From assembly GCA_947500005.1 (NCBI GenBank), contig CANMQJ010000016.1:1-64000 (forward strand): a stretch of DNA of 64,000 nucleotides, in the 5' to 3' direction. Within the stretch, counting starts at the first letter, position 1. Each line of letters opens with the position of its first letter. The notes under the pieces are model-generated. The model searched no databases. It saw only the letters and a program-made list of their open reading frames with translations, and had not been told where the DNA came from. The translations under genes and the position numbers were made by a program. Source of the DNA: an uncultured Paracoccaceae bacterium. Its GTDB lineage: Bacteria > Pseudomonadota > Alphaproteobacteria > Rhodobacterales > Rhodobacteraceae. This document shows, piece after piece, positions 27,290 through 37,167 of the stretch.

Positions 27290-29733
27290 GCCTCAAGACC
27301 TATTCCGAGAAACGCGATTTCGATATCACCCCCGAACCTCGCGCCGAGGTGATCGAGGCGGGCGGCGAGCGGCTGGCCTTCGTCGTGCAGAAACACGATG
27401 CAAGCCGGCTGCATTACGATTTCCGTTTGGAACATGGCGGCGTGCTGTGGTCCTGGGCGGTGACCAAGGGCCCGTCAACCGATCCGTCCGAAAAACGGCT
27501 GGCCGTGCGGACCGAGGATCACCCGATTTCCTATGGCGATTTCGAGGGGACCATCCCCGAGGAGGAATATGGTGGCGGGACCGTGATGCTCTGGGACCAG
27601 GGATGGTGGGAGCCGCTGCATGACCCTGCCGAGGGGATCGCGAGCGGCAAGCTGCATTTCCGTCTTCATGGCGCGCGGATGCGGGGCGGCTGGGTTCTGG
27701 TGCGGATGCGCGGCAAGAAAAACGAGAAGCGCGAGAACTGGCTGCTGATCAAGGAAAAGGACGATCATGCTGGGCGGACCGCTGACGCCTTGACGAACAA
27801 GTACCGCGTCTCGGTCACCACGGGACGCTCCATGCGGTCCATCGCGGCAGGGACGGAGCCGTTGGGAGCGGTCGAGCATGATGCCCCCCTCCCCCGGTTC
27901 CGGAAGGTTCAGCTGGCAACGCTGCGCGACGCACCGCCTGAGGGAGAAGGCTGGATCCACGAAGCGAAATACGACGGCTATCGTTGCCTGATGGCGGTGG
28001 GCAAGGGCGGCGTGCGGCTTTACACTCGAAACGGCAAGGACTGGTCGGACCGGTTTGGCGCGCTGTGCGGGCCTGCGGCGGCAATTCCCTGCGGTGCGGC
28101 ATTGATCGATGGCGAGGTGATCGCAGGCCCCGGCGGAGGGGATTTCTCGACCTTGCAGACGGCGCTCAAGAAGGGCAACCCGCTGACCTTCTACGCCTTC
28201 GACCTCCTGTCGCGCGACGGCGAGGACCTTACCGATGCCCCCCTGACCGAACGGCGCGCGGCGCTGGAGGAAATGCTGGGCGATATGCCGCCGCGAGGGC
28301 CGATCCGGCTGAGCCCGTGCATCGAGGGGCCGGGCGAGATGGTTCTGGCCGCGATCTGCGATGCGGGTGGCGAGGGCATCGTCTCGAAGCGTTCCGAGGC
28401 CCCATACAAGGGTGGGCGTGGGACCGCCTGGATCAAATCGAAATGCATCCGGCGGGCGGAGTTCGTGGTCATCGGTTGGTCGCCCTCGGACAAGCGCGGG
28501 CGCGCATTTTCGTCATTGCTTCTGGGCAGCTATGAGCACGGCGAACTCGTCTATCGCGGCCGGGTCGGCACCGGGTTCGACAGTGACGATCTGGACGCAT
28601 TGAAAAGCAAGCTGGACCGGATTGCGCGCAAGACCAGCCCGGTGCCCGGAGACCTTCCGTCAGAAACGAAAGACGCGCAATGGGTGACGCCGAGCCTGGT
28701 GGCCGAAGTGGCCTATACCGAATTCACCGCCGAAGGGCGCATCCGTCATGGCGTGTTTCACGGGCTGCGCGAGGACAAGGAGGCCAAGGAAGTGAGTGCG
28801 AAGGCAGAGGCGGAAACCGATAGCGGCGATGACGGAGACACCGAAATCGGCGGCATGCGCATCTCGAGCGCGGGGCGCGTCGTCTATCCCGACGCCAAGG
28901 TGACCAAGGGCGACGTCGCGCGGCATTACGCGTTGGTGGCCGACCGGTTTCTCGACCATGCCGCCGACCGGCCTGTGTCGCTGCTGCGCTGTCCCTCGGG
29001 GATCGAGGATGACTGCTTCTTCCAGAAACACGCGGGAAAGGGCTTTCCCGATGCGCTGGGGACCGTGGCGATCGAGGAAAAGGACGGCGAAACCGCCGAT
29101 TACATGTACCTTCCCAATGCCGAGGCGGTGCTGGGCGCAGTGCAGATGGGGACGCTGGAATTCCACATCTGGGGGGCCGCCCGCGACAAGCTGGAGAAGC
29201 CCGACCGCATGGTCTTTGACCTGGACCCTGACGAGGGGCTGGGCTTCGACCGGGTGAAGGAGGCCGCCTTCGAGATCCGCGACGCGCTGGACCGGATCGG
29301 GCTGGAGACGGCGGCGATGGTGACCGGCGGCAAGGGCGTGCATGTGATCGTGCCGCTGCGGCGAACGGCGGGCTGGGACACGGTCAAGGGGTTTGCCCAG
29401 ACCTTCTGTCACGTGCTGGCCGAGCGCCACCCCGACCGCTACACCGCGACGATGTCCAAGGCCAAGCGCAAGGGGCGGATCTTTCTGGACTGGTTGCGCA
29501 ACGAGCGCGGCGCCACGGCCATCGCGCCCTATGCCCTGCGTGCGCGGTCCGGCGCGCCGGTTGCCGTCCCGGTCGAGTGGGACGAACTAAAGGCGCTGAA
29601 GGTCGCGAACGGTTTCAGGATGGGGGACATGGAAAAACGCCTCTCGCGCGCCTGCCCCCTGTCGAGGCCCGCTCCGCGCTCCATCGGGAAATCGGTCGTC
29701 GAAGCGTTGGAGGACTGGGCCGGAGACAGTTGA
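27286..29733 (+). CDS. ligD: DNA ligase D
   Basis: PE domain (FVVQKHDASRLHYDFRLEHGGVLWSWAVTKGPS), ligase KYDGYRC, polymerase domain; 815 aa; 4-nt overlap with ku. Confidence 0.95.
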   Translation: MSLKTYSEKRDFDITPEPRAEVIEAGGERLAFVVQKHDASRLHYDFRLEHGGVLWSWAVTKGPSTDPSEKRLAVRTEDHPISYGDFEGTIPEEEYGGGTVMLWDQGWWEPLHDPAEGIASGKLHFRLHGARMRGGWVLVRMRGKKNEKRENWLLIKEKDDHAGRTADALTNKYRVSVTTGRSMRSIAAGTEPLGAVEHDAPLPRFRKVQLATLRDAPPEGEGWIHEAKYDGYRCLMAVGKGGVRLYTRNGKDWSDRFGALCGPAAAIPCGAALIDGEVIAGPGGGDFSTLQTALKKGNPLTFYAFDLLSRDGEDLTDAPLTERRAALEEMLGDMPPRGPIRLSPCIEGPGEMVLAAICDAGGEGIVSKRSEAPYKGGRGTAWIKSKCIRRAEFVVIGWSPSDKRGRAFSSLLLGSYEHGELVYRGRVGTGFDSDDLDALKSKLDRIARKTSPVPGDLPSETKDAQWVTPSLVAEVAYTEFTAEGRIRHGVFHGLREDKEAKEVSAKAEAETDSGDDGDTEIGGMRISSAGRVVYPDAKVTKGDVARHYALVADRFLDHAADRPVSLLRCPSGIEDDCFFQKHAGKGFPDALGTVAIEEKDGETADYMYLPNAEAVLGAVQMGTLEFHIWGAARDKLEKPDRMVFDLDPDEGLGFDRVKEAAFEIRDALDRIGLETAAMVTGGKGVHVIVPLRRTAGWDTVKGFAQTFCHVLAERHPDRYTATMSKAKRKGRIFLDWLRNERGATAIAPYALRARSGAPVAVPVEWDELKALKVANGFRMGDMEKRLSRACPLSRPAPRSIGKSVVEALEDWAGDS

Positions 29734-29804
29734 GCCCGGTCAGGAACCGAACGCGCACGCAACCGTTGATCTGAAGCCGCAACGTGCAACGAAAGGCGGA
29801 TCCC

Positions 29805-30032
29805 GTGAGCGACAAATCCCCTCCCCAATCTGGAAAGACCGAGAGCCGCGACAGCGGGCCGAAATCGGGCCCTGCCGCAGCCAACCGCCTGCGCGAGCGG
29901 ATCGACAGGGGTGACACCGACGACCCCTCTGCCGCGCCGCTCGGCACCGATGCCGAGGCCGGGGGACACCCGCCGTCACGCGAGGAGGTCCGCCGCGCGG
30001 AAAAAGCCATCAGGAAAGGAAATTCTGAATGA
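29805..30032 (+). CDS. Small charged hypothetical protein
   Basis: 75 aa from GTG 29805 with AAGGCGG Shine-Dalgarno-like sequence; overlaps sodC by 4 nt. Confidence 0.6.
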   Translation: MSDKSPPQSGKTESRDSGPKSGPAAANRLRERIDRGDTDDPSAAPLGTDAEAGGHPPSREEVRRAEKAIRKGNSE

Positions 30033-30568
30033 AACGTCAGTTCCACCGTCCCCGCCGCATGCCCAGATCGCTAGCCTCGCACATGTTGCGCGCGGGCGCG
30101 CTTGGTCTTGTGCTGGCCGCCCCCGCCGCGGCGCGCGCAGAGCCCGCCGAGGCTATCTTCAGCTCTGCCGACGGACAGGAGATCGGCAGCGCGCAATTGA
30201 CCGACACGCCCAATGGCCTGTTGATCGAACTGGACCTTTCCGGCCTGCCTGCTGAGAGCTGGGTCGGGTTCCATATCCACGAGAACGGCGCCTGCGATGC
30301 GCAAGACGGATTCAAGTCTGCCGGCGGTCATTACGCCGGGGCGGCTGGCGCGCACGGTTTCCTCGTCGAGGAGGGGCCCCATGCGGGCGACATGCCCAAC
30401 CAGTATGTGAGCGCTGAGGGTATCCTGAAATCGCAGGTCTTCAATGCGCAGGTGACGATGCAAGATGTCTCGGGCCGCGCTTTCATCATCCATGGTGGCT
30501 CGGACGATTATGAAAGCCAGCCCTCGGGCGATGCCGGGCCGCGCATTGCCTGCGCGATGATCGACTGA
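30029..30568 (+). CDS. sodC: Superoxide dismutase [Cu-Zn]
   Basis: WVGFHIHENGACDAQDGFKSAGGHYAG, FIIHGGSDDYESQPSGDAGPRIACAMI. Confidence 0.93.
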   Translation: MKRQFHRPRRMPRSLASHMLRAGALGLVLAAPAAARAEPAEAIFSSADGQEIGSAQLTDTPNGLLIELDLSGLPAESWVGFHIHENGACDAQDGFKSAGGHYAGAAGAHGFLVEEGPHAGDMPNQYVSAEGILKSQVFNAQVTMQDVSGRAFIIHGGSDDYESQPSGDAGPRIACAMID

Positions 30569-30571
30569 ACC

Positions 30572-30660
30572 CGGGCGGGGGCTCTCCCGCCCCCGCGGCC
30601 GCATCGGAGATGCGACCTGGCGGCGTTGGGCCGGGCCGCGCGCCATTCGGCGCGTGGCGG
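30572..30660 (+). repeat. Intergenic multi-hairpin repeat, copy D
   Basis: CGGGCGGGGGCTCTCCCGCCCCCG, GCATCGGAGATGC, GTTGGGCCGGG, GCCGCGCGCC-ATTC-GGCGCGTGGC. Confidence 0.65.
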
Positions 30661-30665
30661 GCGGG

Positions 30666-31739
30666 TCAGGATGCGGTCCGTCCCGCTTGCGCCCCACCGC
30701 AGATTGGGCAATCCGGACGCGGCTTGAGCGTGATCTTTCTGCTTTCCCCGTAGAGCGCGTCATAGATCAGCATCTCTCCGCGCAGCGTCATGCCCGCCCC
30801 GGTGATCACCTTGATCGCCTCGACCGCCATCATCGACCCCACCACGCCGGGGAGGGGCCCGACGACACCCGCCTCGGCGCAGGAGGGCGCAAGGCCGGGT
30901 GCGGGCGCCTGGGGGAAGATGCATTGGTAGCAGGGGCCGCCCCTCGCGGGATCGAACACGCTCAGTTGCCCCTCCCATTGCGACAACGCGCCCGAAACAA
31001 GTGGCTTGCCCCCGGCGACGGCCGCCCGGTTGGCAAGGTAACGCGTATCGAAATTGTCGGTCCCGTCCAGGATCAGATCGTAATCGGTGAAGAGATCGGC
31101 GGCGATCTCCTCGGTCAGGCGGCGGTGGTAGGGGCGGACCGCCACGTTGGGATTCTGCGCCTCCATCGCCTCTTTCGCTGAAAACACCTTGGGCTTGCCG
31201 ATATCGGCATCCCGGTGGATGACCTGCCGCTGAAGATTGGCATTCTCCACTACGTCATCATCGATCACGCCGATGGTGCCCACCCCGGCTGCCGCCAGGT
31301 ATTGCAGCGGAGGGGAGCCGAGCCCGCCCGCACCGATCACCAGAACGCGGGCCTGCTTGAGGCTTTTCTGCCCCGGGCCGCCCAGTTCCCGCAACACGAT
31401 GTGACGGGCGTAGCGTTCCAGTTCAGCCTCGGAAAAGCGATTTTGGCCTTGCGAGACGGTATCGCGCGGCGGCGCTTCGTTCGCGACTGCCCTTTCGCGC
31501 AGTCGCGCAAGCCACTGCCTGTAGACAAGGGCCAATACCGCGAAGCCCGCGAGGATCAGCCAGAGCGCAGGGGATTTTCCGGTGGCCTCGCGCAGCGGGT
31601 GCCCATCGGGAAGAATGAGCTGCACCACAAGCACGACCCCGAACAGGACAGCGAGAGAGGTCCAACGTGCAGTGCGCGAGGCCCCGAGGGCCCAACCGGC
31701 CCCCCAAAGAAAGGCGGCAAGGAGCAAGACCAGAAGCAT
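30666..31739 (-). CDS. moeB: Molybdopterin-synthase adenylyltransferase-like (HesA/MoeB/ThiF family)
   Basis: RYARHIVLRELGGPGQKSLKQARVLVIGAGGLGSP, DGTDNFDTRYLANRA. Confidence 0.9.
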   Translation of the reverse strand: MLLVLLLAAFLWGAGWALGASRTARWTSLAVLFGVVLVVQLILPDGHPLREATGKSPALWLILAGFAVLALVYRQWLARLRERAVANEAPPRDTVSQGQNRFSEAELERYARHIVLRELGGPGQKSLKQARVLVIGAGGLGSPPLQYLAAAGVGTIGVIDDDVVENANLQRQVIHRDADIGKPKVFSAKEAMEAQNPNVAVRPYHRRLTEEIAADLFTDYDLILDGTDNFDTRYLANRAAVAGGKPLVSGALSQWEGQLSVFDPARGGPCYQCIFPQAPAPGLAPSCAEAGVVGPLPGVVGSMMAVEAIKVITGAGMTLRGEMLIYDALYGESRKITLKPRPDCPICGGAQAGRTAS

Positions 31740-32194
31740 CAGCCGCGCCCCGTCGACCCAAAACCGCCCGCGCCACGCGTGCTTTCGCTCAATTGTTCCG
31801 CCAATTCAAAGCTCGCCCGCAGTACGGGCGCGACCACCATCTGCGCGACGCGGTCTCCGTGGACGATCTCGAACGCCTCTTGCCCGGCGTTGAGCAGGAT
31901 GACAGCCAGCGGCCCGCGATAGTCGCTGTCGATGGTCCCGGGCGTGTTGGGCAGGGTGATGCCGTGTTTGAGCGCCAGACCCGAGCGCGGCCGCACTTGG
32001 ATCTCGTAGCCTGCGGGAATCTCTACCCGAAGCCCCGTCGGGATCAGCGTACGCGCGCCGGGTTCCAGCATCACCGTCCCGCGGTCGGGCAGGTTCGCGC
32101 GCAGGTCGGCGCCGGCCGCACCGTCCGTCTCGTAGGCGGGCAACGGAATTTCCGGATCGGCGCCTTCTTCGCGGATCACGCGGATAGCCAGCAT
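31739..32194 (-). CDS. dut: dUTP diphosphatase
   Basis: [46 protein letters not shown]. Confidence 0.96.
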   Translation of the reverse strand: MLAIRVIREEGADPEIPLPAYETDGAAGADLRANLPDRGTVMLEPGARTLIPTGLRVEIPAGYEIQVRPRSGLALKHGITLPNTPGTIDSDYRGPLAVILLNAGQEAFEIVHGDRVAQMVVAPVLRASFELAEQLSESTRGAGGFGSTGRG

Positions 32195-32227
32195 ATGCAG
32201 TCCTTTCCTCTTGTTGTTGCGCTCTGC

Positions 32228-33430
32228 TCAGCGCGACAGGACGTCCGCGATCCGGCAGGCCAGACGCGTGGCAACCGCATCCTTGCCCATGCGCGGCCAG
32301 TCCTCGGCCCCCTCGGCGGTGATCAGGGTGACGGCATTCTCGGACCCGCCCATGATACCGGTGGCCGGGCTGACATCATTGGCCACGATCCAGTCGCAGC
32401 CTTTGCGCGCGCGTTTGGCCGTGGCGTGTTCCAGCACGTTGTCCGTCTCGGCGGCAAAACCGATTACGAGGGGCGGCCGCCCCTCCCTCATCTGCGAGAT
32501 GCGCTTCAGGATATCGGGGTTTTCGGCGAATTCGAGCGTGGGCAGCCCATCGCGGGTCTTTTTCAGCTTGCGATCCGAAGCCGAGGCCACGCGCCAGTCG
32601 GCGACGGCCGCGGCGAACACGCCTGCATCGACCGGCAGGGCGGCAGTCACGGCCGCGTCCATCTCGCGCGCGCTCTCGACCCGGACCACCTCCACCCCCT
32701 GGGGCGGGGGAACCGAGGCCGGGCCGGTCACGAAGACGACATGCGCCCCGATCGCGGCCAGCGCCTTTGCCACGGCCGTGCCCTGGGCGCCCGAGGACCG
32801 ATTGGCGATGTATCGCACGGGATCGATGGGCTCGTGCGTCGGGCCGGACGTGACCAGGATACGCTTGCCGGCCAGAGGGCCGTTTCCGAGCGCGGCATCG
32901 ATGGCCGCGACGATTTCCATTGGCTCCGACATGCGGCCCGGCCCGTATTCGCCACAGGCCATGTCGCCCGAGTTCGGCCCGACGAAACGGATTCCATCTC
33001 CGGCAAGAAGGTCCCGGTTCCGCCGGGTTGAAGGATGCTCCCACATGCGCACGTTCATCGCCGGCGCCAGCAACACGGGCGTATCGGTCGCCATCAGCAG
33101 GGTCGAGGCCAGATCATTTGCCAGCCCACCGGCCATCTTGCCCATCAAGTCCGCCGTTGCGGGCGCGACGACCACCAGGTCGGCGGAGCGTGACAGCTGG
33201 ATATGTCCCATTTCGGCCTCGGCCGTGAGATCGAACAGATCGCGATGCACCTTCTCACCCGCCAGGGCCGAAACCGACAACGGCGTCACGAACTCCTCTG
33301 CGGCGCGGGTCAGCACAGGGGTCACGGCGGCGCCGCGTTCGCGCAGACGGCGGATCAGGTCGAGCGACTTGTAGGCCGCGATGCCGCCGCCGATGATCAG
33401 CAGGATGCGTTTCGAATTCAGCATGGGCAC
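32228..33430 (-). CDS. coaBC: Phosphopantothenoylcysteine decarboxylase / phosphopantothenate-cysteine ligase
   Basis: KRILLIIGGGIAAYKSLDLIRRL, APAMNVRMWEHPSTRRN, ILVTSGPTHEPIDPVRYIANRSSG. Confidence 0.96.
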   Translation of the reverse strand: MPMLNSKRILLIIGGGIAAYKSLDLIRRLRERGAAVTPVLTRAAEEFVTPLSVSALAGEKVHRDLFDLTAEAEMGHIQLSRSADLVVVAPATADLMGKMAGGLANDLASTLLMATDTPVLLAPAMNVRMWEHPSTRRNRDLLAGDGIRFVGPNSGDMACGEYGPGRMSEPMEIVAAIDAALGNGPLAGKRILVTSGPTHEPIDPVRYIANRSSGAQGTAVAKALAAIGAHVVFVTGPASVPPPQGVEVVRVESAREMDAAVTAALPVDAGVFAAAVADWRVASASDRKLKKTRDGLPTLEFAENPDILKRISQMREGRPPLVIGFAAETDNVLEHATAKRARKGCDWIVANDVSPATGIMGGSENAVTLITAEGAEDWPRMGKDAVATRLACRIADVLSR

Positions 33431-33508
33431 GCCCCTCGCGGTTGCGGTCGCGTGCGACCATAGGCAAGCGCGCAGGCCTTCGCCAGCGGTTTCATGGCCG
33501 GATCGGCC

Positions 33509-34333
33509 TCACTTGGTGAAGGCGGCGCAAGGATCCTCGCGCTCGGCGGCGGGGCTGTCGAGCACGAAATCGTAGGTTCCTTCGATCTCGCCGGCCTCGG
33601 ACTGCCCCAGCACGAAAACCCGCAATCCCGGCCGCATCCGTACCAGGAAGGTCGGCACGCCACGATCCTTGCGGGCGTGGCCGTTGCCGGTGATCACGGC
33701 GACCGGCCCGCCGGTTTCCTCGACCGCGCGCAGGATGGCGCGGGTCAGCACGGCGTCCCGCAGGCGCTGGATGGCGACCATCTGTGGCAAAAGCTCGGCA
33801 GGCAGCGCATCGCAATGCGCGCGCTGCTGATCGGCCTCGCGCGCGGCCTGTTCGTCGGACGGCAGGGGAATGGTCAGGCCGAACCGCGCCGCGTCGGCGC
33901 CAAAGGCCACGGCGGGACCGGTCTCCATCGCTGCGCGGGCCGCGGGTCGGGGAACCAGCGCGCCATAGACTGGCGCCTGAGGCGCGGCGCGAAAGATCGG
34001 CATATACATCGTGAGGGGCGGCCAGCCGGATTCGGCCCAACGGATCGTCCTGGCCAGTTTGTCCGGCGCCGCCACCAACTCGGCGTTTACCAGCCCCGCG
34101 GCCTCCTCTGTCAGCATTTCCCAGACGACGGCCGTCGGGGAGATTGCCGCTACGGCCTCGGCCTGCACCCGGTGATGGTCCGGGTTGTCATGCACCTCGC
34201 CCAGGATCACCACATCGGCGGCGCGCATCGCGTCCTTGATACTGGATGGGATGGTATCAGCAGCGAAGGCCGCCCCGAATGGAGCGGCCAGAACCAGCGC
34301 AAGGGCGCCGAACAGACATGTTGCTTTTCTCAT
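33509..34333 (-). CDS. ChaN family (heme-binding lipoprotein-like) protein
   Basis: DVVILGEVHDNPDHHRVQAE, signal peptide, VAVITGNGHARKDRGVP. Confidence 0.85.
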   Translation of the reverse strand: MRKATCLFGALALVLAAPFGAAFAADTIPSSIKDAMRAADVVILGEVHDNPDHHRVQAEAVAAISPTAVVWEMLTEEAAGLVNAELVAAPDKLARTIRWAESGWPPLTMYMPIFRAAPQAPVYGALVPRPAARAAMETGPAVAFGADAARFGLTIPLPSDEQAAREADQQRAHCDALPAELLPQMVAIQRLRDAVLTRAILRAVEETGGPVAVITGNGHARKDRGVPTFLVRMRPGLRVFVLGQSEAGEIEGTYDFVLDSPAAEREDPCAAFTK

Positions 34334-35208
34334 GCTAGGAAGTTTTGCACCTCGCGCGACTGAGCTTCAAGGCTCTTGCGCATCTTGGCAAAGGCCGCAG
34401 CCTCAAGCTGGCGCACACGTTCCTTGCTGAGACCCAATTCCTGCCCCAGGCTTTCCAGGGTCCGCGCCTCGTCGCGCAGCTTGCGTTCCCGGACAATGAA
34501 CCGCTCCCGGTCGTTCAGTCCCTGCATGGCCGTGACCAACCATTCGCGCAGTTGGGCATTGTCGTGCCGGTTCTCGACCGTCTCGGCGGCCTGCGTGCTT
34601 TCATCCTCGAGGACATCAATCCATTCGCGCCCTTCCTCGTCGGAGGCCTGCATCGCGTTGAGCGAGAAATCGGAGCCGGAAAGGCGACCCTCCATCATTT
34701 CGACATCGCGCAGGGGCACACCGATCTCGGTTGCGATCAGTTGATGAAGCTGATGGCGGTCAAGCTGCATTCCATCGGACGCCGCTTCGCGCTCCAGCCG
34801 GGCCTGTACGCGACGCATGTTGAAAAACAACGATTTTTGCGAGGAAGTGGACCCGGTCCGCACCATTGACCAGTTCCGCATCACGTAATCCTGGATCGAG
34901 GCCTTGATCCACCACACCGCATATGTCGAGAAGCGGACCCCACGGTCGGGATCGAACTTGTCGGCCGCCTTCATCAGGCCAAGCCCGGCCTCCTGTATGA
35001 GGTCGTTCATGGGTGCGCCGTAGCGCTTGAACTTGGCCGCCATCGATATGGCCAGCCGCATGTAAGCGGTTATCAGCCGGTGAAGGGCCTGCTCGTCGCG
35101 CTGATCCCGCCACGCATAAGCCAATTTCAGCTCCGTCTCGGCGTCGAGTAGCTCAGCCTTCATGGCCTTGCGCGACATCGAGTGGTCCTGTGAACTATCC
35201 AGTGCCAT
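34330..35208 (-). CDS. rpoH: RNA polymerase sigma-32-type factor (RpoH, probably the RpoHII type)
   Basis: LITAYMRLAISMAAKFKRYGAPMNDLIQEAGLGLMKAADKFDPDRGVRFSTYAVWWIKASIQDYVMRNWSMVRTGSTSSQKSLFFNMRR; ATG 35208. Confidence 0.93.
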   Translation of the reverse strand: MALDSSQDHSMSRKAMKAELLDAETELKLAYAWRDQRDEQALHRLITAYMRLAISMAAKFKRYGAPMNDLIQEAGLGLMKAADKFDPDRGVRFSTYAVWWIKASIQDYVMRNWSMVRTGSTSSQKSLFFNMRRVQARLEREAASDGMQLDRHQLHQLIATEIGVPLRDVEMMEGRLSGSDFSLNAMQASDEEGREWIDVLEDESTQAAETVENRHDNAQLREWLVTAMQGLNDRERFIVRERKLRDEARTLESLGQELGLSKERVRQLEAAAFAKMRKSLEAQSREVQNFLA

Positions 35209-35267
35209 TGTCGTCTCCCTGATCGTCAGGTGGGCGAACCCGGTTGTCTTGCTTTGCGTCTTTGCCC

Positions 35268-35297
35268 TCGATACGCAGGAAAACTGCGGATGGATCA
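35268..35297 (-). promoter_or_regulatory. Candidate RpoE (ECF) promoter TGATCC-N18-TATCGA for the rpoH-type gene
   Basis: Minus-strand TGATCC (35297-35292), 18-nt spacer, TATCGA (35273-35268), about 60 nt upstream of ATG 35208. Confidence 0.45.
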
Positions 35298-35314
35298 CTA
35301 CAAAGGTAATTATT

Positions 35315-35836
35315 GTGACCCGAATATTAACCCTCGTGCTGGGCGGTGCAGCATCGGGCAAGTCCGCCTGGGCGGAACAATACGTGGCAAACACTGGAAA
35401 ACCCCGCATGTACTTGGCGACTTCACAAGTATTTGATCGCGAAATGCGGGAAAAAATCGATCTTCATGTCGCGCGTCGCGGGTCCGGATGGCGGACGGTC
35501 GAGGCACATCTGGATCTGGGAGCCGTCCTGACCGAACTGGGCGAAGCCGATGTATGCCTGATCGACTGCGCGACCATGTGGTTGAGCAACCATCTGCTGG
35601 CCGAGAACGACCTGGTCGAGGCACAGGCCGCCCTGTTCTCCGCCTTGCGCGCCTGCAAAGGCGAGGTGGTCGTTGTGTCGAATGAGGTTGGGCAGGGCAT
35701 TGTCCCGGAAAACGCACTGGCCCGCAGGTTTCGAGAAGCGCAGGGACGGCTGAACATCGCCTTGGCGGCCCAGGCGGACAGGGTCGTTCATGTCGTTGCC
35801 GGGCTGCCCCGAACGCTCAAGGGAGACTTGCAATGA
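35315..35836 (+). CDS. cobU: Adenosylcobinamide kinase / adenosylcobinamide-phosphate guanylyltransferase
   Basis: LTLVLGGAASGKSAWAEQ, LIDCATMWLSN, VVSNEVGQGIVPENALARRFREAQGRLNIALAAQAD; GTG 35315. Confidence 0.93.
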   Translation: MTRILTLVLGGAASGKSAWAEQYVANTGKPRMYLATSQVFDREMREKIDLHVARRGSGWRTVEAHLDLGAVLTELGEADVCLIDCATMWLSNHLLAENDLVEAQAALFSALRACKGEVVVVSNEVGQGIVPENALARRFREAQGRLNIALAAQADRVVHVVAGLPRTLKGDLQ

Positions 35837-36411
35837 CCCGTCTTCACTTTGTCCGCCATGGCCCGACCCATGCCAAGGGAATGGTCGGATGGTCGGACCT
35901 GCCCGCCGATCTGAACGACACCGCCCTGCTGGAGCGTCTGTCTGCATATCTGCCCGCCGAGGCGTTGGTGGTGTCCTCGGACCTCATCCGGGCCGCTGAC
36001 ACGGCCACCGCGATCCAGGGTGGCCGCCGCCGCCTGCCGCATCGCCGCGACCTGCGCGAGATCAATTTCGGCGCATGGGAGTTGCGCCGCTTCGACGACG
36101 TCGAATCCGAGGACCCGCAACTGATCCGAGCCTATTGGGAAACGCCGGGCGAGATCGAACCTCCCGGCGGCGAAAGCTGGAACGCCGTTCGTGCGCGGGT
36201 GGATGCCGCGATAGATACCCTGATCGCAACACATCCCGGGACCGATCTGATCGTCGTCGCGCATTTCGGGGTGATCCTGACCCAAATTCAAAGAGCGGCC
36301 GGAATGAGTTCGAACGAAGCCTTCTCTCACCGCATCGACAACCTTTCGGTGACCGAGATCACGCGCCTGCCGCAAGGTTGGGAAACCGGGCGGATCAATC
36401 ACCTTCCGTGA
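35833..36411 (+). CDS. Histidine phosphatase family protein (CobC-like)
   Basis: RLHFVRHGPTHAKGMVGWSD; REINFGAWE; 4-nt overlap with cobU. Confidence 0.88.
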   Translation: MTRLHFVRHGPTHAKGMVGWSDLPADLNDTALLERLSAYLPAEALVVSSDLIRAADTATAIQGGRRRLPHRRDLREINFGAWELRRFDDVESEDPQLIRAYWETPGEIEPPGGESWNAVRARVDAAIDTLIATHPGTDLIVVAHFGVILTQIQRAAGMSSNEAFSHRIDNLSVTEITRLPQGWETGRINHLP

Positions 36412-36470
36412 TACCACCCCGCACAAAAGCGCGTTTTACCGATCAGAGGCGGCATGGCTAAGCTACGTAA

Positions 36471-37154
36471 ATGACATATGACCTTTATATCGGCGATCGC
36501 CTTTTCTCCAGTTGGTCGTTGCGCGGCTGGCTCATGTTCGAATGCTTCGGCCTGCCCGTGCGGACACACATGGTGGGGCTGTATTCGGAAACTATGGCGA
36601 GAGACATGGCCGAATTGGCCCCCGCGCGACTGGTCCCGGCTCTGCGTCTGCCCGACGGCACGGTTGTAGGCGAAACCTTGGCTATCGCCGAAACCCTGAC
36701 CGAGCGGCATCCAGAGGCGGGGCTTTGGCCCGCCGATCCCGCCATGCGTGCCACTGCCCGCTGGCTTTGCGCCGAAATGGTCGCGGGATTTTCGGCGCTG
36801 CGCGGCGAGTGTCCGATGCAACTGGCCCATGTCTGGCGCGGCTTCTCCGCATCGCAGGCCGTGCGTGACGATATCGCACGGATAGAGGCGCTCTGGGCGC
36901 ATGCGCGCAATCTCTCCGGTTCGACACAGGGGCCGCTCTTCGGGGAGTTCTCGCTGGCGGACGTGTTCTATACCCCGGTCGCGGCGCGGATCGTGGGTTT
37001 TGGTCTACCGGTCTCCGAGGAAAACCGGGCCTATTGCCTGTCACTCCTTTCCCGTGACGAGGTGAAACGATGGCGCGCCGAGGGGCTGGGCATCACCTAT
37101 GACCCCTTTCCCTATCCGCAGGATCTGCCTACCGATCCTTGGCCCGTCGGCTGA
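36471..37154 (+). CDS. Glutathione S-transferase family protein
   Basis: LYIGDRLFSSWSLRGWLMFECFGLPVRTH; VPALRLPDGTVVGETLAIAETL. Confidence 0.87.
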   Translation: MTYDLYIGDRLFSSWSLRGWLMFECFGLPVRTHMVGLYSETMARDMAELAPARLVPALRLPDGTVVGETLAIAETLTERHPEAGLWPADPAMRATARWLCAEMVAGFSALRGECPMQLAHVWRGFSASQAVRDDIARIEALWAHARNLSGSTQGPLFGEFSLADVFYTPVAARIVGFGLPVSEENRAYCLSLLSRDEVKRWRAEGLGITYDPFPYPQDLPTDPWPVG

Positions 37155-37167
37155 TCCCCGGCATGCG

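Noticed and set aside
35162-35314. N-terminal extension of the cobU ORF
   Set aside because: Would overlap the rpoH-type coding start; the P-loop start at GTG 35315 fits the family.
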